Shown here: in pieces, positions 1 through 7,849 of the stretch
How the letters are laid out: the number at the start of each line of letters is the position of its first letter
How positions within the stretch are numbered: the stretch's first letter is position 1
Source of the DNA: Candidatus Cybelea palsarum
Lineage (GTDB): Bacteria; Vulcanimicrobiota; Vulcanimicrobiia; Vulcanimicrobiales; Vulcanimicrobiaceae
Assembly (NCBI GenBank): GCA_003166915.1
Contig: PMUK01000176.1
Span: 128 to 33,672, forward strand
DNA length: 33,545 nucleotides
Direction of reading: 5' to 3'
Made by a program: the position numbers and the translations under genes
Notes under the pieces: model-generated
Told to the model about the DNA's origin: nothing
Databases searched by the model: none
Seen by the model: the letters and a program-made list of their open reading frames with translations, nothing else

Positions 1-486
1 CGGCGCAACTTTCCATGGAACCGAGTTCCCAGATATATCGCGGCGCAGTTCGCGGGTGGCATCGCCGCGGCGTGTTTCCTTCGCGTAATGTTCGGCAACG
101 TTGGGTTGCTCGGGGCTACGGTTCCCGGCCCCGGCATCAGCGATCTCAAGACGCTGATTTTGGAAGTGTTGTTAACTGCGGGTTTGGTCAACGTAATTCT
201 CGGCACCGCGTCGGGCGCGCGAAACATCGGCAGCAACGGAGCGATCGCGGTCGGCGGGTATATTGCCCTCGCCGGTCTGTGGGCGGCGCCGATCAGCGGC
301 GCCTCGATGAATCCCGTGCGATCGTTCGCGCCCGACTTGCTCCGCGGCAATCTTCGCACCGACTGGATTTATATCGTTGGCCCAATACTCGGCGCGATGG
401 TCGCCGTCGGCTTTGAATGGATCCTCAAAGGCGCCCCGACCCAGGCCGGCAGCTTAGCGGCGCAGGGCGACGGAAAGCAACCGTAA
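1..486 (+). CDS. Aquaporin / MIP-family channel, 5'-truncated
   Basis: C-terminal two thirds of a major intrinsic protein channel, which passes water or small neutral solutes across the inner membrane. The frame is open from base 1, and the residues before the first ATG (RRNFPWNRVPRYIAAQ) match the aquaporin loop before transmembrane helix 4, so the gene begins outside the window. Three or more hydrophobic helices follow. The second half-helix box reads SGASMNPVRSFAPDLL, where the usual Asn-Pro-Ala is Asn-Pro-Val and the selectivity-filter Arg follows as expected. The first NPA box is not in the window. The tail after the last helix is short and polar. The gene converges on the next one with a 13-bp gap. 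Family assignment is firm; the substrate (water or glycerol-like) cannot be told from this fragment. Confidence 0.93.
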   Translation, partial: RRNFPWNRVPRYIAAQFAGGIAAACFLRVMFGNVGLLGATVPGPGISDLKTLILEVLLTAGLVNVILGTASGARNIGSNGAIAVGGYIALAGLWAAPISGASMNPVRSFAPDLLRGNLRTDWIYIVGPILGAMVAVGFEWILKGAPTQAGSLAAQGDGKQP

Positions 487-499
487 TCCACTCGCCGAG

Positions 500-907
500 T
501 CACGAAGTCGCGATCTCCGCACAAGCGACGTATTTTGTCATATCGGCGCTACTGAAATGGACGTCAATTACATAGTTGCCTTTGAGCAGATCGCCGAGGG
601 TGATGCCCGGTATTGTCGCCGTGCTGATTCCACGGAGGAGGTCGGTGAGGTGATACTTGGGTACCAGGTTCAGTCTCTTGCAGGTTCCTTCATGGATGTG
701 AATGGGCTCTCTGCCGTTACCCTGGCCGGCCATCCTGACGACGACGTTGACGCCATTTGGCACCTGCTCGAACGTCGCCGTGCCGGTTTCACCCGGCCGA
801 TTTTGGGCGTACAGTTTCAGCTGTAGGATGGATGGATTGGCGCCGGCCGCCGCGCAGCTGATTGCGGCGAGAGCGACTGCGGCCAATGCCGCGCGCAGTG
901 CGTACAT
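500..907 (-). CDS. Secreted CHRD-like / SOD-fold-like small protein
   Basis: About 135-residue exported protein. The ATG at 907 is chosen because AAGGAG lies 7 bases upstream; the frame stays open further upstream but without initiation signals. Residues 1 to about 22 are a signal peptide rich in Ala and Val ending near AAAGAN. The mature part has the pattern HIHEGTC, then a Leu/Pro stretch, then VIDVHFSS and a terminal YVACAEI. That layout is seen in small secreted proteins related to CHRD or Cu/Zn superoxide dismutase-like folds; the two His-containing strands recall that fold. No complete copper site can be claimed. Function is unknown; an envelope or stress-related role is only a guess. 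It lies 120 bp downstream of the DoxX gene on the same strand, with its own good ribosome binding site. Confidence 0.75.
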   Translation of the reverse strand: MYALRAALAAVALAAISCAAAGANPSILQLKLYAQNRPGETGTATFEQVPNGVNVVVRMAGQGNGREPIHIHEGTCKRLNLVPKYHLTDLLRGISTATIPGITLGDLLKGNYVIDVHFSSADMTKYVACAEIATS

Positions 908-1027
908 TATTAGGCTCCTTGACCGAAAAGAACGATGCTGTTTCCTCAAGGGTGTACCCGAAAACGGACCGGTTCTGTGAGAAGGGGCTACCTTGAATTT
1001 CACGATACCGGTGCAGAAAGTTAAGTG

Positions 1028-1417
1028 CTACGATGAAGGACAGCGCATTTCGCGCGAACGAGTGACCAACCAGACGCAGGCAATGATGGCGAGCTGGAGC
1101 GGAAGCCGAATATAAAACGCTATCGCGCTCCCGATATCGGCGTAGAGCTCGGGATGTTGCGCCATTTGAACGTTGGCCGGAAATACCGCGATCAAGAGTG
1201 CGATGAGGCCGATGCCGGCGAGTCGTCGAGTCCTTGGAATCAGCACGCCGATCCCGCCGAGGCACTCGCAGACGCCGCTGATCGCAACGAGCAGGGCGTG
1301 ATCCGGCAAATAACGCGGCACGATCCGGAGATAAAAACCGGGGTGTATGAAGTGATTGGCGCCGGCTGCGATAAAGAATAGTCCGAGCAGAACCAGCGCG
1401 ACGGACTTCGGCGTCAT
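1028..1417 (-). CDS. DoxX-family inner-membrane protein
   Basis: About 129-residue protein with four predicted transmembrane helices. The sequence FIAAGANHFIHPGFYLRIVP near the start and the block CECLGGIGVLIPRTRRLAG are typical of DoxX/DoxD-like quinone-associated membrane proteins. The start at 1417 is chosen because it forms an ATGA overlap with the stop of the upstream PaiB-like gene, so the two are probably translationally coupled. DoxX proteins are often found with redox or thiol-stress enzymes, but a specific reaction for this member cannot be read from the sequence. Pairing with a putative FMN-binding protein fits a redox-linked role (inference). Confidence 0.85.
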   Translation of the reverse strand: MTPKSVALVLLGLFFIAAGANHFIHPGFYLRIVPRYLPDHALLVAISGVCECLGGIGVLIPRTRRLAGIGLIALLIAVFPANVQMAQHPELYADIGSAIAFYIRLPLQLAIIACVWLVTRSREMRCPSS

Positions 1418-2028
1418 CGATCTAACGATCGTCGCATATCTTCGGCGCACTCGCGATCGAGAGCGTCCGCCGACTCCGAAAGCTGCTGGATCACCCGTAT
1501 CCTGTCGGCATCGCTGCGGTTCTGACTGAGTTTTGCCTTGGCGTAAATCCGTTCGGCGCGCAACTCAAAAGCAACGATCCCGCGCAGCTGCTTTTCACGA
1601 AAGTCCGTTTCCAGGCGCCGCGGATCCCACGCGTCGGCTCGTTCCCGCTCGAACTTCGCGGTGAGGCGCATCAGTACGTCCCACGCGTCGCCCTCTTGCA
1701 GCGTCCCGCAGAGCTGTGCGGCGGTATAATTCCACGTCGGTACCGTAACGTAGGGTTCTTCGTACCAGCTTGCCGATACGTAGGCGTGCGCGCCTTGGAA
1801 TGCGATCGTCGCGGGGCATTGGTTGCCAATGGATTGGGCGTGTCCGTTGGCGCGGGCAACGTGACCGAGCACCCAGAGCTTTCCATTGCGCAGCTCCGCG
1901 ATCATCGGCAGATGCGTTAGGCGCGGATACGGCTCCTCGTTCGTGACCAGTAATCCAAACGGAAACCGATCGATGAGCGTGACGACCGCTGCGCTGTCAG
2001 CGACCTCGAAATCCGGCGGTATGTACAT
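1414..2028 (-). CDS. PaiB-like FMN-binding negative transcriptional regulator family protein
   Basis: 204-residue cytoplasmic protein of the PaiB family, which has a split-barrel flavin-binding fold. It begins MYIPPDFEV and has the family blocks FGLLVTN, HLPM, LWVLGHVARANGHAQ, AYVSASWYE and VPTWNYTAAQLCG, covering the whole usual length. In Bacillus, PaiB was described as repressing sporulation and protease genes, but most homologues have no known target and may simply bind flavin or heme. No Shine-Dalgarno sequence is visible before the ATG. It is the first gene of a coupled pair with the DoxX gene and sits 85 bp downstream of the DUF1345 gene on the same strand. Confidence 0.9.
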   Translation of the reverse strand: MYIPPDFEVADSAAVVTLIDRFPFGLLVTNEEPYPRLTHLPMIAELRNGKLWVLGHVARANGHAQSIGNQCPATIAFQGAHAYVSASWYEEPYVTVPTWNYTAAQLCGTLQEGDAWDVLMRLTAKFERERADAWDPRRLETDFREKQLRGIVAFELRAERIYAKAKLSQNRSDADRIRVIQQLSESADALDRECAEDMRRSLDR

Positions 2029-2113
2029 GCACCGCTAGGGGTTCGCGGCCCAAGCGCCGATCCACTATCGTCGAACCGGCGAGTTAATCGCTGCCGGCAA
2101 AAGCCCTGAGGCC

Positions 2114-2779
2114 CTACCCGTGCAGGAGGTTCGAAACGACGTTGACGACCAGCGCTAGAATCGCCGTGTTATAGCCGAATGAAATCAACCCGTGCCCGAG
2201 CACGAGGCGGCGGATGTGGCGGTCGGTGATCTGCACGTCGGAAACCTGGAACGTCATGCCGATGACGAACGAGAAGTACGCAAGATCGCAGTAGCTAGGG
2301 TCGGCCCGTCCTGGGAAGATGAGACCGCCATCGCCTTCGTTATTCCTATCGCGATCGCCATAGTACAGATGCGCGTAGCGGAACGAAAAAATCGTGTGGA
2401 CCAGCAGCCATCCCAACACGACTGCGCAGAAGCCTGAAGCAAAAATAATCACCTCGTGCCTCGCGGTTCGGTCGTGCGGTCCAGGGCCGAGGATATCGAA
2501 CGCGGCGACGAACCCAAAGGCGACCGCCAGAAGAATGACCGTGAAGATCGCATCTCGGCCCGGGTCTTGAGCGGCCGCGCGCACCTTCGTGTTCGAAGCA
2601 CTCGTTCGCAGGACGACATTCCAATACCAGATCAATATCACGATCGCCGCAACGTCGTAGCAGGCAACGACGCGCACCATGGGTTTGAGCCAGTGCGGCG
2701 CAAACAACGTCATGGCCAGTGCAGCGAGCCCCGCAGCGAACAGCGAGAGGGCGATCGGTGCGATTGCGCGATTCTTCAT
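2114..2779 (-). CDS. DUF1345 family membrane protein
   Basis: 221-residue integral membrane protein with about five hydrophobic helices. The diagnostic DUF1345 segment is near the C-terminus: CDLAYFSFVIGMTFQVSDV followed by HIRRLVLGHGLISFGYNTAI. The central loop has a Tyr/Asp/Arg-rich stretch (YYGDRDRNNEGDGG) likely to be exposed. No biochemical function is established for the family. Start is the ATG at 2779, followed by a hydrophobic first helix; no clear ribosome binding site is seen. It may be the first gene of a run with the PaiB-like and DoxX genes (85-bp gap). Confidence 0.88.
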   Translation of the reverse strand: MKNRAIAPIALSLFAAGLAALAMTLFAPHWLKPMVRVVACYDVAAIVILIWYWNVVLRTSASNTKVRAAAQDPGRDAIFTVILLAVAFGFVAAFDILGPGPHDRTARHEVIIFASGFCAVVLGWLLVHTIFSFRYAHLYYGDRDRNNEGDGGLIFPGRADPSYCDLAYFSFVIGMTFQVSDVQITDRHIRRLVLGHGLISFGYNTAILALVVNVVSNLLHG

Positions 2780-2946
2780 GCGTTTAGCACTTCAGCTAAC
2801 ATTCGTTCGGGCAGAACCCGTTCCTAGCGATATCCGTTGCGCTCCGCTGCAGCATCCGCGACGACCTGCTCAAAAGAGGTTAGATTGTGCGTGTAACCTT
2901 GTTCGGTCTTTCTGGTTCGCAGCGTGCAGAACAAAAGAATCTCAAA

Positions 2947-3408
2947 ATGAAAGTTGAGTATTTTATGATGGATTTAACGAAGACCGCTCCGCGCAGCGTC
3001 AAGGAAACGATGCTCGGCATCGTGCAGCTCGCTCGAACGACCGACAAGGCGAAGGCCGTAGTTGACGGCCAGGTTGGCGAGTATCACTACGATTGCCCGA
3101 TGGATCGAGCTCTGTTTGACTTTCTTGCGATGGACCCGAAGGAGTTCCTCGACGCCGTAAAGACCGCGAAGAACGATTCGGAGATCGAAGCATATGCGAA
3201 GCCGTTTGTTGCCAAGAAGGATGGGCAGTCACTCGAGGCTTTCAACAAGAGCTGGCTTTCCACCGTTCCGACCGGAGAATCGCTGATGCACTTCAACGAA
3301 CTGCGGGCGAAAATCGCGCCCAGCCGCACGGATGTGACTTCGTGGCCCGACCTGCTCGATCTAGATGAGGGCCGCACGGTTCCCCACCGTGAGACCGTTC
3401 ACGCATAG
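2947..3408 (+). CDS. DUF5069 family protein
   Basis: About 153-residue soluble protein. The block MDLTKTAPRSVKETMLGIV, then LARTTDKAKAVVDGQVGEYH, YDCPMDRALFDFLAMD and EFLDAVK identify DUF5069, whose function is unknown. Start is uncertain: most relatives begin at MDLT (2968), the ATG at 2947 adds seven residues, and a GTG at 2887 has a GAGG eight bases upstream and would add 27 residues. A TAGATT box ends directly before that GTG and could instead be a -10 element. The gene stands alone on this strand and converges with the desaturase gene across a strong bidirectional terminator. Confidence 0.82.
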   Translation: MKVEYFMMDLTKTAPRSVKETMLGIVQLARTTDKAKAVVDGQVGEYHYDCPMDRALFDFLAMDPKEFLDAVKTAKNDSEIEAYAKPFVAKKDGQSLEAFNKSWLSTVPTGESLMHFNELRAKIAPSRTDVTSWPDLLDLDEGRTVPHRETVHA

Positions 3409-3438
3409 CAACCACGCACCGGCCGTAGCCACTACGAA

Positions 3439-3470
3439 AAAGAGCGCGATGCACATCGCGCTCTTTCTTT
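3439..3470. terminator. Bidirectional intrinsic terminator between convergent genes
   Basis: A perfect 12-bp stem (AAAGAGCGCGAT / ATCGCGCTCTTT) closes on a 4-base GCAC loop. It is followed by CTTTTCC on the plus strand, and by a T-rich run after the stem when read on the minus strand. It lies 30 bp after the DUF5069 stop and about 20 bp after the desaturase stop, so it can end both transcripts. Confidence 0.88.
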
Positions 3471-3487
3471 TCCTAGCCCTAACTACT

Positions 3488-4357
3488 TTAGGTAACGTAC
3501 GACTGCGAGCTGCGCGAGCCGCTCCGCGCGATGTCGCGCAGGCGTTGCTGCATCGCCTTGGTTGGCACTTTGACTCGGTCTGCGAGCCGGAGAAACGCGA
3601 GAACGCGAACGTGCCACCAGGTCAGATCGACTTCAAACCAACGTAACCCGTGCCGTGCCGAAAACGGAAAGGCGTGGTGATTGTTATGCCAGCCCTCACC
3701 CCAACTGATGAGCGCCACCCACCAGCAGTTCGTGGATTGGTCCGGGGTCGCAAAGGTGCGGTAACCGAGCATATGGGCTGCGCTGTTGACCAGCCAGGTC
3801 GTATGATAGCTAACCGCGAGCCGGACGAAAATGCCCCAAACCACCCACGACCATCCGCCAAAGGCGAAGAGCCCGAGCGCTAGCGCGACTTGAAGCGGGA
3901 TGTTGAGGTACTGCAGCGCGCGATAGAACGGTTCGGCGTAGAGGTCCGGGGCGAAGTGGCGCATTTCCTCATCCGACGGCAGCGCGATGTTATGCCGGTA
4001 AATCCAGTCCATGTGCGCCCACTTAAAGCCATCCGCAATACTATGCGGGTCGCCCTCGTGATCGGCATGGGCGTGGTGTTTCCGGTGCACCGATACCCAG
4101 CGGATGGGATCGGCTTGCAGCGCGAGCGTCCCAAAGATCGCAAAGAGGTATTCGATTGGCTTGAGGAGTCGCAGGCTGCGATGCGTCAGGATGCGATGAA
4201 AGCAGAGCGAAATCCCCAGGGCCACGGTCGCATACGATACGACGCCTGCGGCCGCCAGCGCCGACCAACTGAAGAAACCGGGCCAGAAGGCCGCGAGCGC
4301 TCCAATGTGGATGCCAATGAGGCCAAAACCTTTGATTCGGCTATAAGTCTGATGCAT
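3488..4357 (-). CDS. Membrane fatty-acid (acyl-CoA/acyl-lipid, delta-9-type) desaturase
   Basis: 289-residue di-iron membrane desaturase that introduces a cis double bond into a saturated acyl chain and so adjusts membrane fluidity. All three histidine boxes are visible: HRILTH (54-59), HRKHH (91-95) and GEGWHNNHH (220-228), plus the conserved NSAAHMLG His at 195. Four hydrophobic helices separate them. Length matches bacterial delta-9 desaturases without a fused cytochrome b5. The start lies 6 bp after the stop of the STAS gene, so the two are probably cotranscribed. Substrate (acyl-CoA or phospholipid) and exact position cannot be deduced. The electron donor is not encoded nearby. Confidence 0.95.
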   Translation of the reverse strand: MHQTYSRIKGFGLIGIHIGALAAFWPGFFSWSALAAAGVVSYATVALGISLCFHRILTHRSLRLLKPIEYLFAIFGTLALQADPIRWVSVHRKHHAHADHEGDPHSIADGFKWAHMDWIYRHNIALPSDEEMRHFAPDLYAEPFYRALQYLNIPLQVALALGLFAFGGWSWVVWGIFVRLAVSYHTTWLVNSAAHMLGYRTFATPDQSTNCWWVALISWGEGWHNNHHAFPFSARHGLRWFEVDLTWWHVRVLAFLRLADRVKVPTKAMQQRLRDIARSGSRSSQSYVT

Positions 4358-4363
4358 ATCTGT

Positions 4364-4783
4364 TTAGTTGAGCGCTCCTACTGCGGACACGAATTGAATA
4401 CGCCGAAGGGCCGTTCGATGAGCGGGCCGGACTGCGTCGATGGCTCCCTCGAACGCATGACGCACGATGGGGGCCAACTCCTTCTTATCGACGGCCTCGT
4501 CGACGGTTTCGACGACTCGAAGGACGTCTTGCATCTGCAAGAGCTCGAAGACCCTGCGAACGAGCGGTCGATGCAGAACGACCGTCTCGCGGCCGAAGCC
4601 GTTTGCGTGGCGACGCTCGTGCAGACGGAGCAACTCCGTCATGCAGGTCGCATCCAAATAGGTCACGTTGCTAAAATCAATGATGACGTTAGGTTCGCAG
4701 GACAGGCGCTCGAGTTCCTCGCGCCATTGCTTTCTGCAACTTACGTCGTACTCACCCGAAAAAACGACTAGGGCCGTACGCAA
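4364..4783 (-). CDS. STAS-domain protein, anti-sigma-factor-antagonist-like
   Basis: 139-residue protein. Residues 5 to about 105 form a STAS domain: VVFSGEYDV, then IIDFSNVTYLDATCMTELLRLH, where the DATCM segment occupies the place of the DSSG phosphorylation loop of SpoIIAA and RsbV, with Thr where the phosphorylated Ser usually sits. The last 30 residues are an Arg/Ala-rich tail. The start codon is TTG at 4783, supported by AAGGAAGG seven bases upstream. It is followed at once by the desaturase gene. By family it would bind an anti-sigma kinase or act in partner switching; no partner kinase is in the window. Its product may link a stress signal to membrane lipid desaturation (inference from operon). 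Confidence 0.85.
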   Translation of the reverse strand: MRTALVVFSGEYDVSCRKQWREELERLSCEPNVIIDFSNVTYLDATCMTELLRLHERRHANGFGRETVVLHRPLVRRVFELLQMQDVLRVVETVDEAVDKKELAPIVRHAFEGAIDAVRPAHRTALRRIQFVSAVGALN

Positions 4784-4798
4784 GACTCAACCTTCCTT

Positions 4799-4838
4799 TG
4801 AAACACCCTCACTTTACCTGAAACACCCTCACTTTACC
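4799..4838. repeat. Perfect 2 x 20-bp tandem repeat in STAS-gene leader
   Basis: Two identical adjacent copies of TGAAACACCCTCACTTTACC (4799-4818 and 4819-4838). The block abuts the STAS Shine-Dalgarno (4791-4798) and is 40 bp after the LuxR-gene stop. On the coding (minus) strand each copy contains TAAAGT and GAGGG. It could be a doubled activator/repressor site or a replication-slippage duplication. Confidence 0.9.
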
Positions 4839-4878
4839 GCAACGCAAGGACGGGGGGCATAGTGAAAAGCCGGATTCT

Positions 4879-5925
4879 TCAGGTGGGAGGAGTCCTTTCC
4901 CAACCTAGGACGCGAGCGATCAGCTCGGTTCGGTTCCGGCTTTCCGTCTTGTCGACCATGCTCTTGATGTGATCCTGAATCGTTGAAGAGGTGATGTGCA
5001 GCTTTTGCCCGATCTCCTCGAGCTTTGCGCCATCGAGGAGCAGCGCGAGCACTTGCAGCTCCCGCGGCGTGATATGGAAGCGGGCCGCGGGGCCGGCCAG
5101 CGAGTTCGAGGGCGCAAACCGGTCGATCCGCACCCCGATAAAGAGTCCGGCGGGCCCGGACATCGGCTGCGTGCGCACGACCAAGAACGGCACCGGATGG
5201 GCAACGCCCACTTCCTGGGTGGCAGAGTCGCTCTTCCAGCCCGCGACCAGGCCCCGGACCGTCTCCTCGAGGACTGCCGGCAACCGGTCGGCCAGCCGGG
5301 TACGCAACCCGGTGAGCGCGATGCGCCGCTGGTCTTGCGAAGACCACGCCAGGACGATCTGCAAGTCGCTGTCGAGCACGTAGAACGATTCTCCCGAGCT
5401 CCCGGGGGCCTGCGCCCCATCGAGGCTGGCCTCGTGTGCGTTGAGGCGCAATGCCGAGAGACGCTCGGACGTCGCGTCGAGCGCCAAGGTTAGGACGCTG
5501 ATTTCGCTCGACGTGAAGGGTCCGAGCTCGTTTGTGCGCAGGAGCGTGAGAATACCAAAGTTGGCATGGGCATCGGCAAATAAGAGTGTGATGCCGCTTG
5601 CGAAATCGCCGAGCGAGCCGAGCGTCGCCGCAATGCGCGCCCCGGTCTTGGCCTTCCCTCCCTGGCGCTCGAACTCGTTTTGGAGGCGCGCCAGCTCGCC
5701 GCCGTTGCCTTGCGAATCCAGGAGCATGCCCAGGTCGCCATCCGCCGTCACGCGTGCAAACGCCCAGCGCGAAGCCGGAACGACGCGAAGGATCGCCTCG
5801 ATGACGGGATATGCCGGATCCGACTCCGGCACGAAGTTCGCTAGGAGCGGCTCGCCGGCAGTCACGCCAGCGCTATCGTTCTTTTTCACGATGGTAGTCT
5901 TTCGGTTCCAATGGTACGATGACAA
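4879..5925 (-). CDS. LuxR-type transcriptional regulator with GAF/PAS-like sensor
   Basis: About 348 residues. The C-terminal 60 residues are a LuxR/GerE helix-turn-helix: ITPRELQVLALLLDG, then LEEIGQKLHITSSTIQDHI and the final helix. The N-terminal about 270 residues look like a GAF-like domain (approximately 30-160), followed by a PAS-like segment beginning SFYVLDSDLQIVLAWS. No receiver domain or phospho-Asp is seen, so activity is probably tuned by a ligand or redox signal rather than by phosphorylation. Start is uncertain: TTG at 5925 (used here), or GTG at 5889, which starts the polar segment KKNDSAG; neither has a convincing ribosome binding site. It lies upstream of and in line with the STAS-desaturase pair, so it may regulate them. 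Confidence 0.85.
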   Translation of the reverse strand: MSSYHWNRKTTIVKKNDSAGVTAGEPLLANFVPESDPAYPVIEAILRVVPASRWAFARVTADGDLGMLLDSQGNGGELARLQNEFERQGGKAKTGARIAATLGSLGDFASGITLLFADAHANFGILTLLRTNELGPFTSSEISVLTLALDATSERLSALRLNAHEASLDGAQAPGSSGESFYVLDSDLQIVLAWSSQDQRRIALTGLRTRLADRLPAVLEETVRGLVAGWKSDSATQEVGVAHPVPFLVVRTQPMSGPAGLFIGVRIDRFAPSNSLAGPAARFHITPRELQVLALLLDGAKLEEIGQKLHITSSTIQDHIKSMVDKTESRNRTELIARVLGWERTPPT

Positions 5926-5972
5926 AAAGCTTCTTCTCTGCTCGAAGCTCCTCTCCCTGAAAGCGTATCATC

Positions 5973-6383
5973 ATGGCTCGCGTATGCTGTTTGGCGGCCG
6001 TCTCTGCCGAGGATGTTCAGGTGCTCGGTGCGGCTCTCGAAGGTGCCGGCGAGCCGGCTACCACGATCGTAACGCATCTCGAAGTGCCGGCACTCAAAAA
6101 GATCGCGCCCGACGTTCTCGTCGCCGATCTCGATCGGTGCCAAGGCGATCCGCTCGAGAAGTTGCGTCAGCTACGCTTCGTTTTACCGAACTGCGTCATC
6201 GTCGTCTATACGGCGAACATGCAGCCCTCTTTCGGGCGTGACTGCCACCTCGCGGGGGCGAGTTGCCTACTTTCAAAAGAATCGCACCAACTGCAACTCC
6301 AATCCGGCTTACGGCAAGCGATGAAGAGCGGCTGCTTTACCGACGTGCACTTTAGTGTACACAGTCTTAAGGGCGTGGTATAA
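5973..6383 (+). CDS. Stand-alone response-regulator receiver-like domain protein
   Basis: 136 residues, a single domain with the pattern of a CheY-like receiver: PDVLVADLDR (Asp52 or Asp54 at the phosphoacceptor strand), CVIVVYTAN (Thr80), and LLSKES (Lys102 at the conserved Lys position). The N-terminal acidic pair is weak (SAED), so phosphorylation is uncertain and it may be a pseudo-receiver. No output domain. It is divergent from the LuxR gene (47 bp between starts). Its last 75 bp overlap, tail to tail, the 3' end of the glycosidase-like lipoprotein gene on the other strand. Confidence 0.72.
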   Translation: MARVCCLAAVSAEDVQVLGAALEGAGEPATTIVTHLEVPALKKIAPDVLVADLDRCQGDPLEKLRQLRFVLPNCVIVVYTANMQPSFGRDCHLAGASCLLSKESHQLQLQSGLRQAMKSGCFTDVHFSVHSLKGVV

Positions 6384-7775
6384 AGCGTTGTTGGGCGTGA
6401 CTTCTTCAACGAAGTACCACCAGAACGTTCCACCGCCGGAATAGGCGTATCCCATAATCGCCGATTGATACGCCGCGGCGACGGCGTCGCGCCCCTGCAC
6501 GATCGAATCTTGGGAGCCCCACCACCATCCTCGTCCGCGGTCGTAGTCGAGCTCCGTTATCATGATTCGCTGTTGCGGGAAGGCTGCGTGTAACGCGGAG
6601 ACGACGCGGTCGAAAGACTCGCCCATCGGGTTCTGCCGCGGATAGAGCGAGACGCCGATATCGTCGACGTACGGAGCAATTGAGGTCATGTTCGTTTGCG
6701 CCCAATTGAAGATCGCGTTGGCGGCCCGGCCCGTGCCCAGCTCCCAGTACAGCGTCACAAGCACGCGCGCGCGGGTGTGCTCCTTGACGTACTTCGAAGC
6801 AAAAAGCGTCTTTGCAACGACGCTCGACATCGACCCCAGCCAATTTCCGTTGACTTCGTTGCCGGTCTCCCACTCGTCCACATCGGGCAGTGCGCCGACG
6901 TACTCTCGCGTGCGCCGTTCGAACGCGCCGACGCTGATGCGGCGCATCTCGGAAGAGTCCGTGATCTGTCCGACGACGCGCAGCCCAAGCGCGTGAGCGT
7001 GCGAGATTTCCGCTGCATAGTATCCTGGCTTTACCCCGGGGTCGAAGCAAATGCGGAGCCAGCCGTCTTTGGGATAGAGGTTCGCCTCGACTTTGAGGCC
7101 GGCGACCCGGCCCCTGATCGTGTCAAACGTTGCACCCCAATCCTCAGTATTCGGATGCGCTCGCGCGTAAGCGACTCCGGCTTGCGCGAGCAGCTTCATC
7201 TCGGCGCGCACGCCGGCGTCGAGTGACTGCGCGTAACGCTGTCGAGCGAATTCGCTCTTCGCCATGCGGTGGAGCCCGACGAACTTCGTTCCGGGATGGT
7301 ACCATGGTCGCTGGACGAGGCTAACGCGAATATCGCCGAGCACTTGCGCCGCGGCCAACTTGTTGAAGTCGTACGTCCCGCCATCTGCCGGCAAGGCAAT
7401 GACGAGGTTCGAATAGCCGTCGCCTGCCGGCCACGCGAGAGAGAGGGAACTTGTACCGCGCGGAAGCGTCAGCGAAGGATCGCCATCGCCCATTCCATTG
7501 GAGGAGAAGAGGGGACCGGTGCGCGCCAGCACCAGCGTTGCCGGATCCAGCAACGCATCGTTGCGATAGCCTCCGGGGCCGTTCTCCTCGAGCCGACGAA
7601 ACGCGTTCCAATCGATGCGCTTACCCTCGGCATCGACGACGTGAAAGACGATGCGTCGCGTGGCTTCTTGATCTGCGCCGACGGTCGCCGGAATGCTTCG
7701 CGAAAAATATGCCGAGCAGCCGGCGAGAACAATTAGCATGCAGGCGCTCGAAGCCTGCGCAACCCTTCCGATCAT
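6309..7775 (-). CDS. Lipoprotein with glycoside-hydrolase (clan GH-A-like) TIM barrel
   Basis: About 488 residues from the ATG at 7775. Residues 1-20 are a lipoprotein signal peptide ending VLAGC. Residues about 35-160 form a beta-rich N-terminal region. From about 185 a (beta/alpha)8-like domain follows, with WETGNEVNG (Glu307, the acid/base position after Asn) near the end of strand 4 and IMITELDYD (Glu408, the likely nucleophile) near strand 7. Several Trp near 417-420 and in FWWYF could line a sugar site. These features suit retaining GH-A enzymes, but the specific family and substrate are not recognised. The TTG at 7817 is a less likely start because it precedes the signal peptide by 14 residues. 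A TATCAT box sits 7 bases before the ATG. Confidence 0.75.
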   Translation of the reverse strand: MIGRVAQASSACMLIVLAGCSAYFSRSIPATVGADQEATRRIVFHVVDAEGKRIDWNAFRRLEENGPGGYRNDALLDPATLVLARTGPLFSSNGMGDGDPSLTLPRGTSSLSLAWPAGDGYSNLVIALPADGGTYDFNKLAAAQVLGDIRVSLVQRPWYHPGTKFVGLHRMAKSEFARQRYAQSLDAGVRAEMKLLAQAGVAYARAHPNTEDWGATFDTIRGRVAGLKVEANLYPKDGWLRICFDPGVKPGYYAAEISHAHALGLRVVGQITDSSEMRRISVGAFERRTREYVGALPDVDEWETGNEVNGNWLGSMSSVVAKTLFASKYVKEHTRARVLVTLYWELGTGRAANAIFNWAQTNMTSIAPYVDDIGVSLYPRQNPMGESFDRVVSALHAAFPQQRIMITELDYDRGRGWWWGSQDSIVQGRDAVAAAYQSAIMGYAYSGGGTFWWYFVEEVTPNNALYHALKTVYTKVHVGKAAALHRLP

Positions 7776-7782
7776 GGTAAGA

Positions 7783-7788
7783 ATGATA
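7783..7788 (-). promoter_or_regulatory. Putative -10 box for near-leaderless lipoprotein mRNA
   Basis: TATCAT on the minus strand, separated by 7 bases (TCTTACC) from the ATG at 7775, with no Shine-Dalgarno. The spacing would place the transcription start at or next to the start codon. No good -35 is seen. Confidence 0.4.
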
Positions 7789-7849
7789 CTACTTAAACGC
7801 GCTACGGCAGAAAGCAAGATTCGGATGGACGCCGCCGGTCCCTCAGCGA

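Noticed and set aside
3890-4771. Long plus-strand ORF opposite the desaturase and STAS genes
   Set aside because: It runs antisense through two genes with clear motifs; its product is an Arg/Asp-rich shadow.
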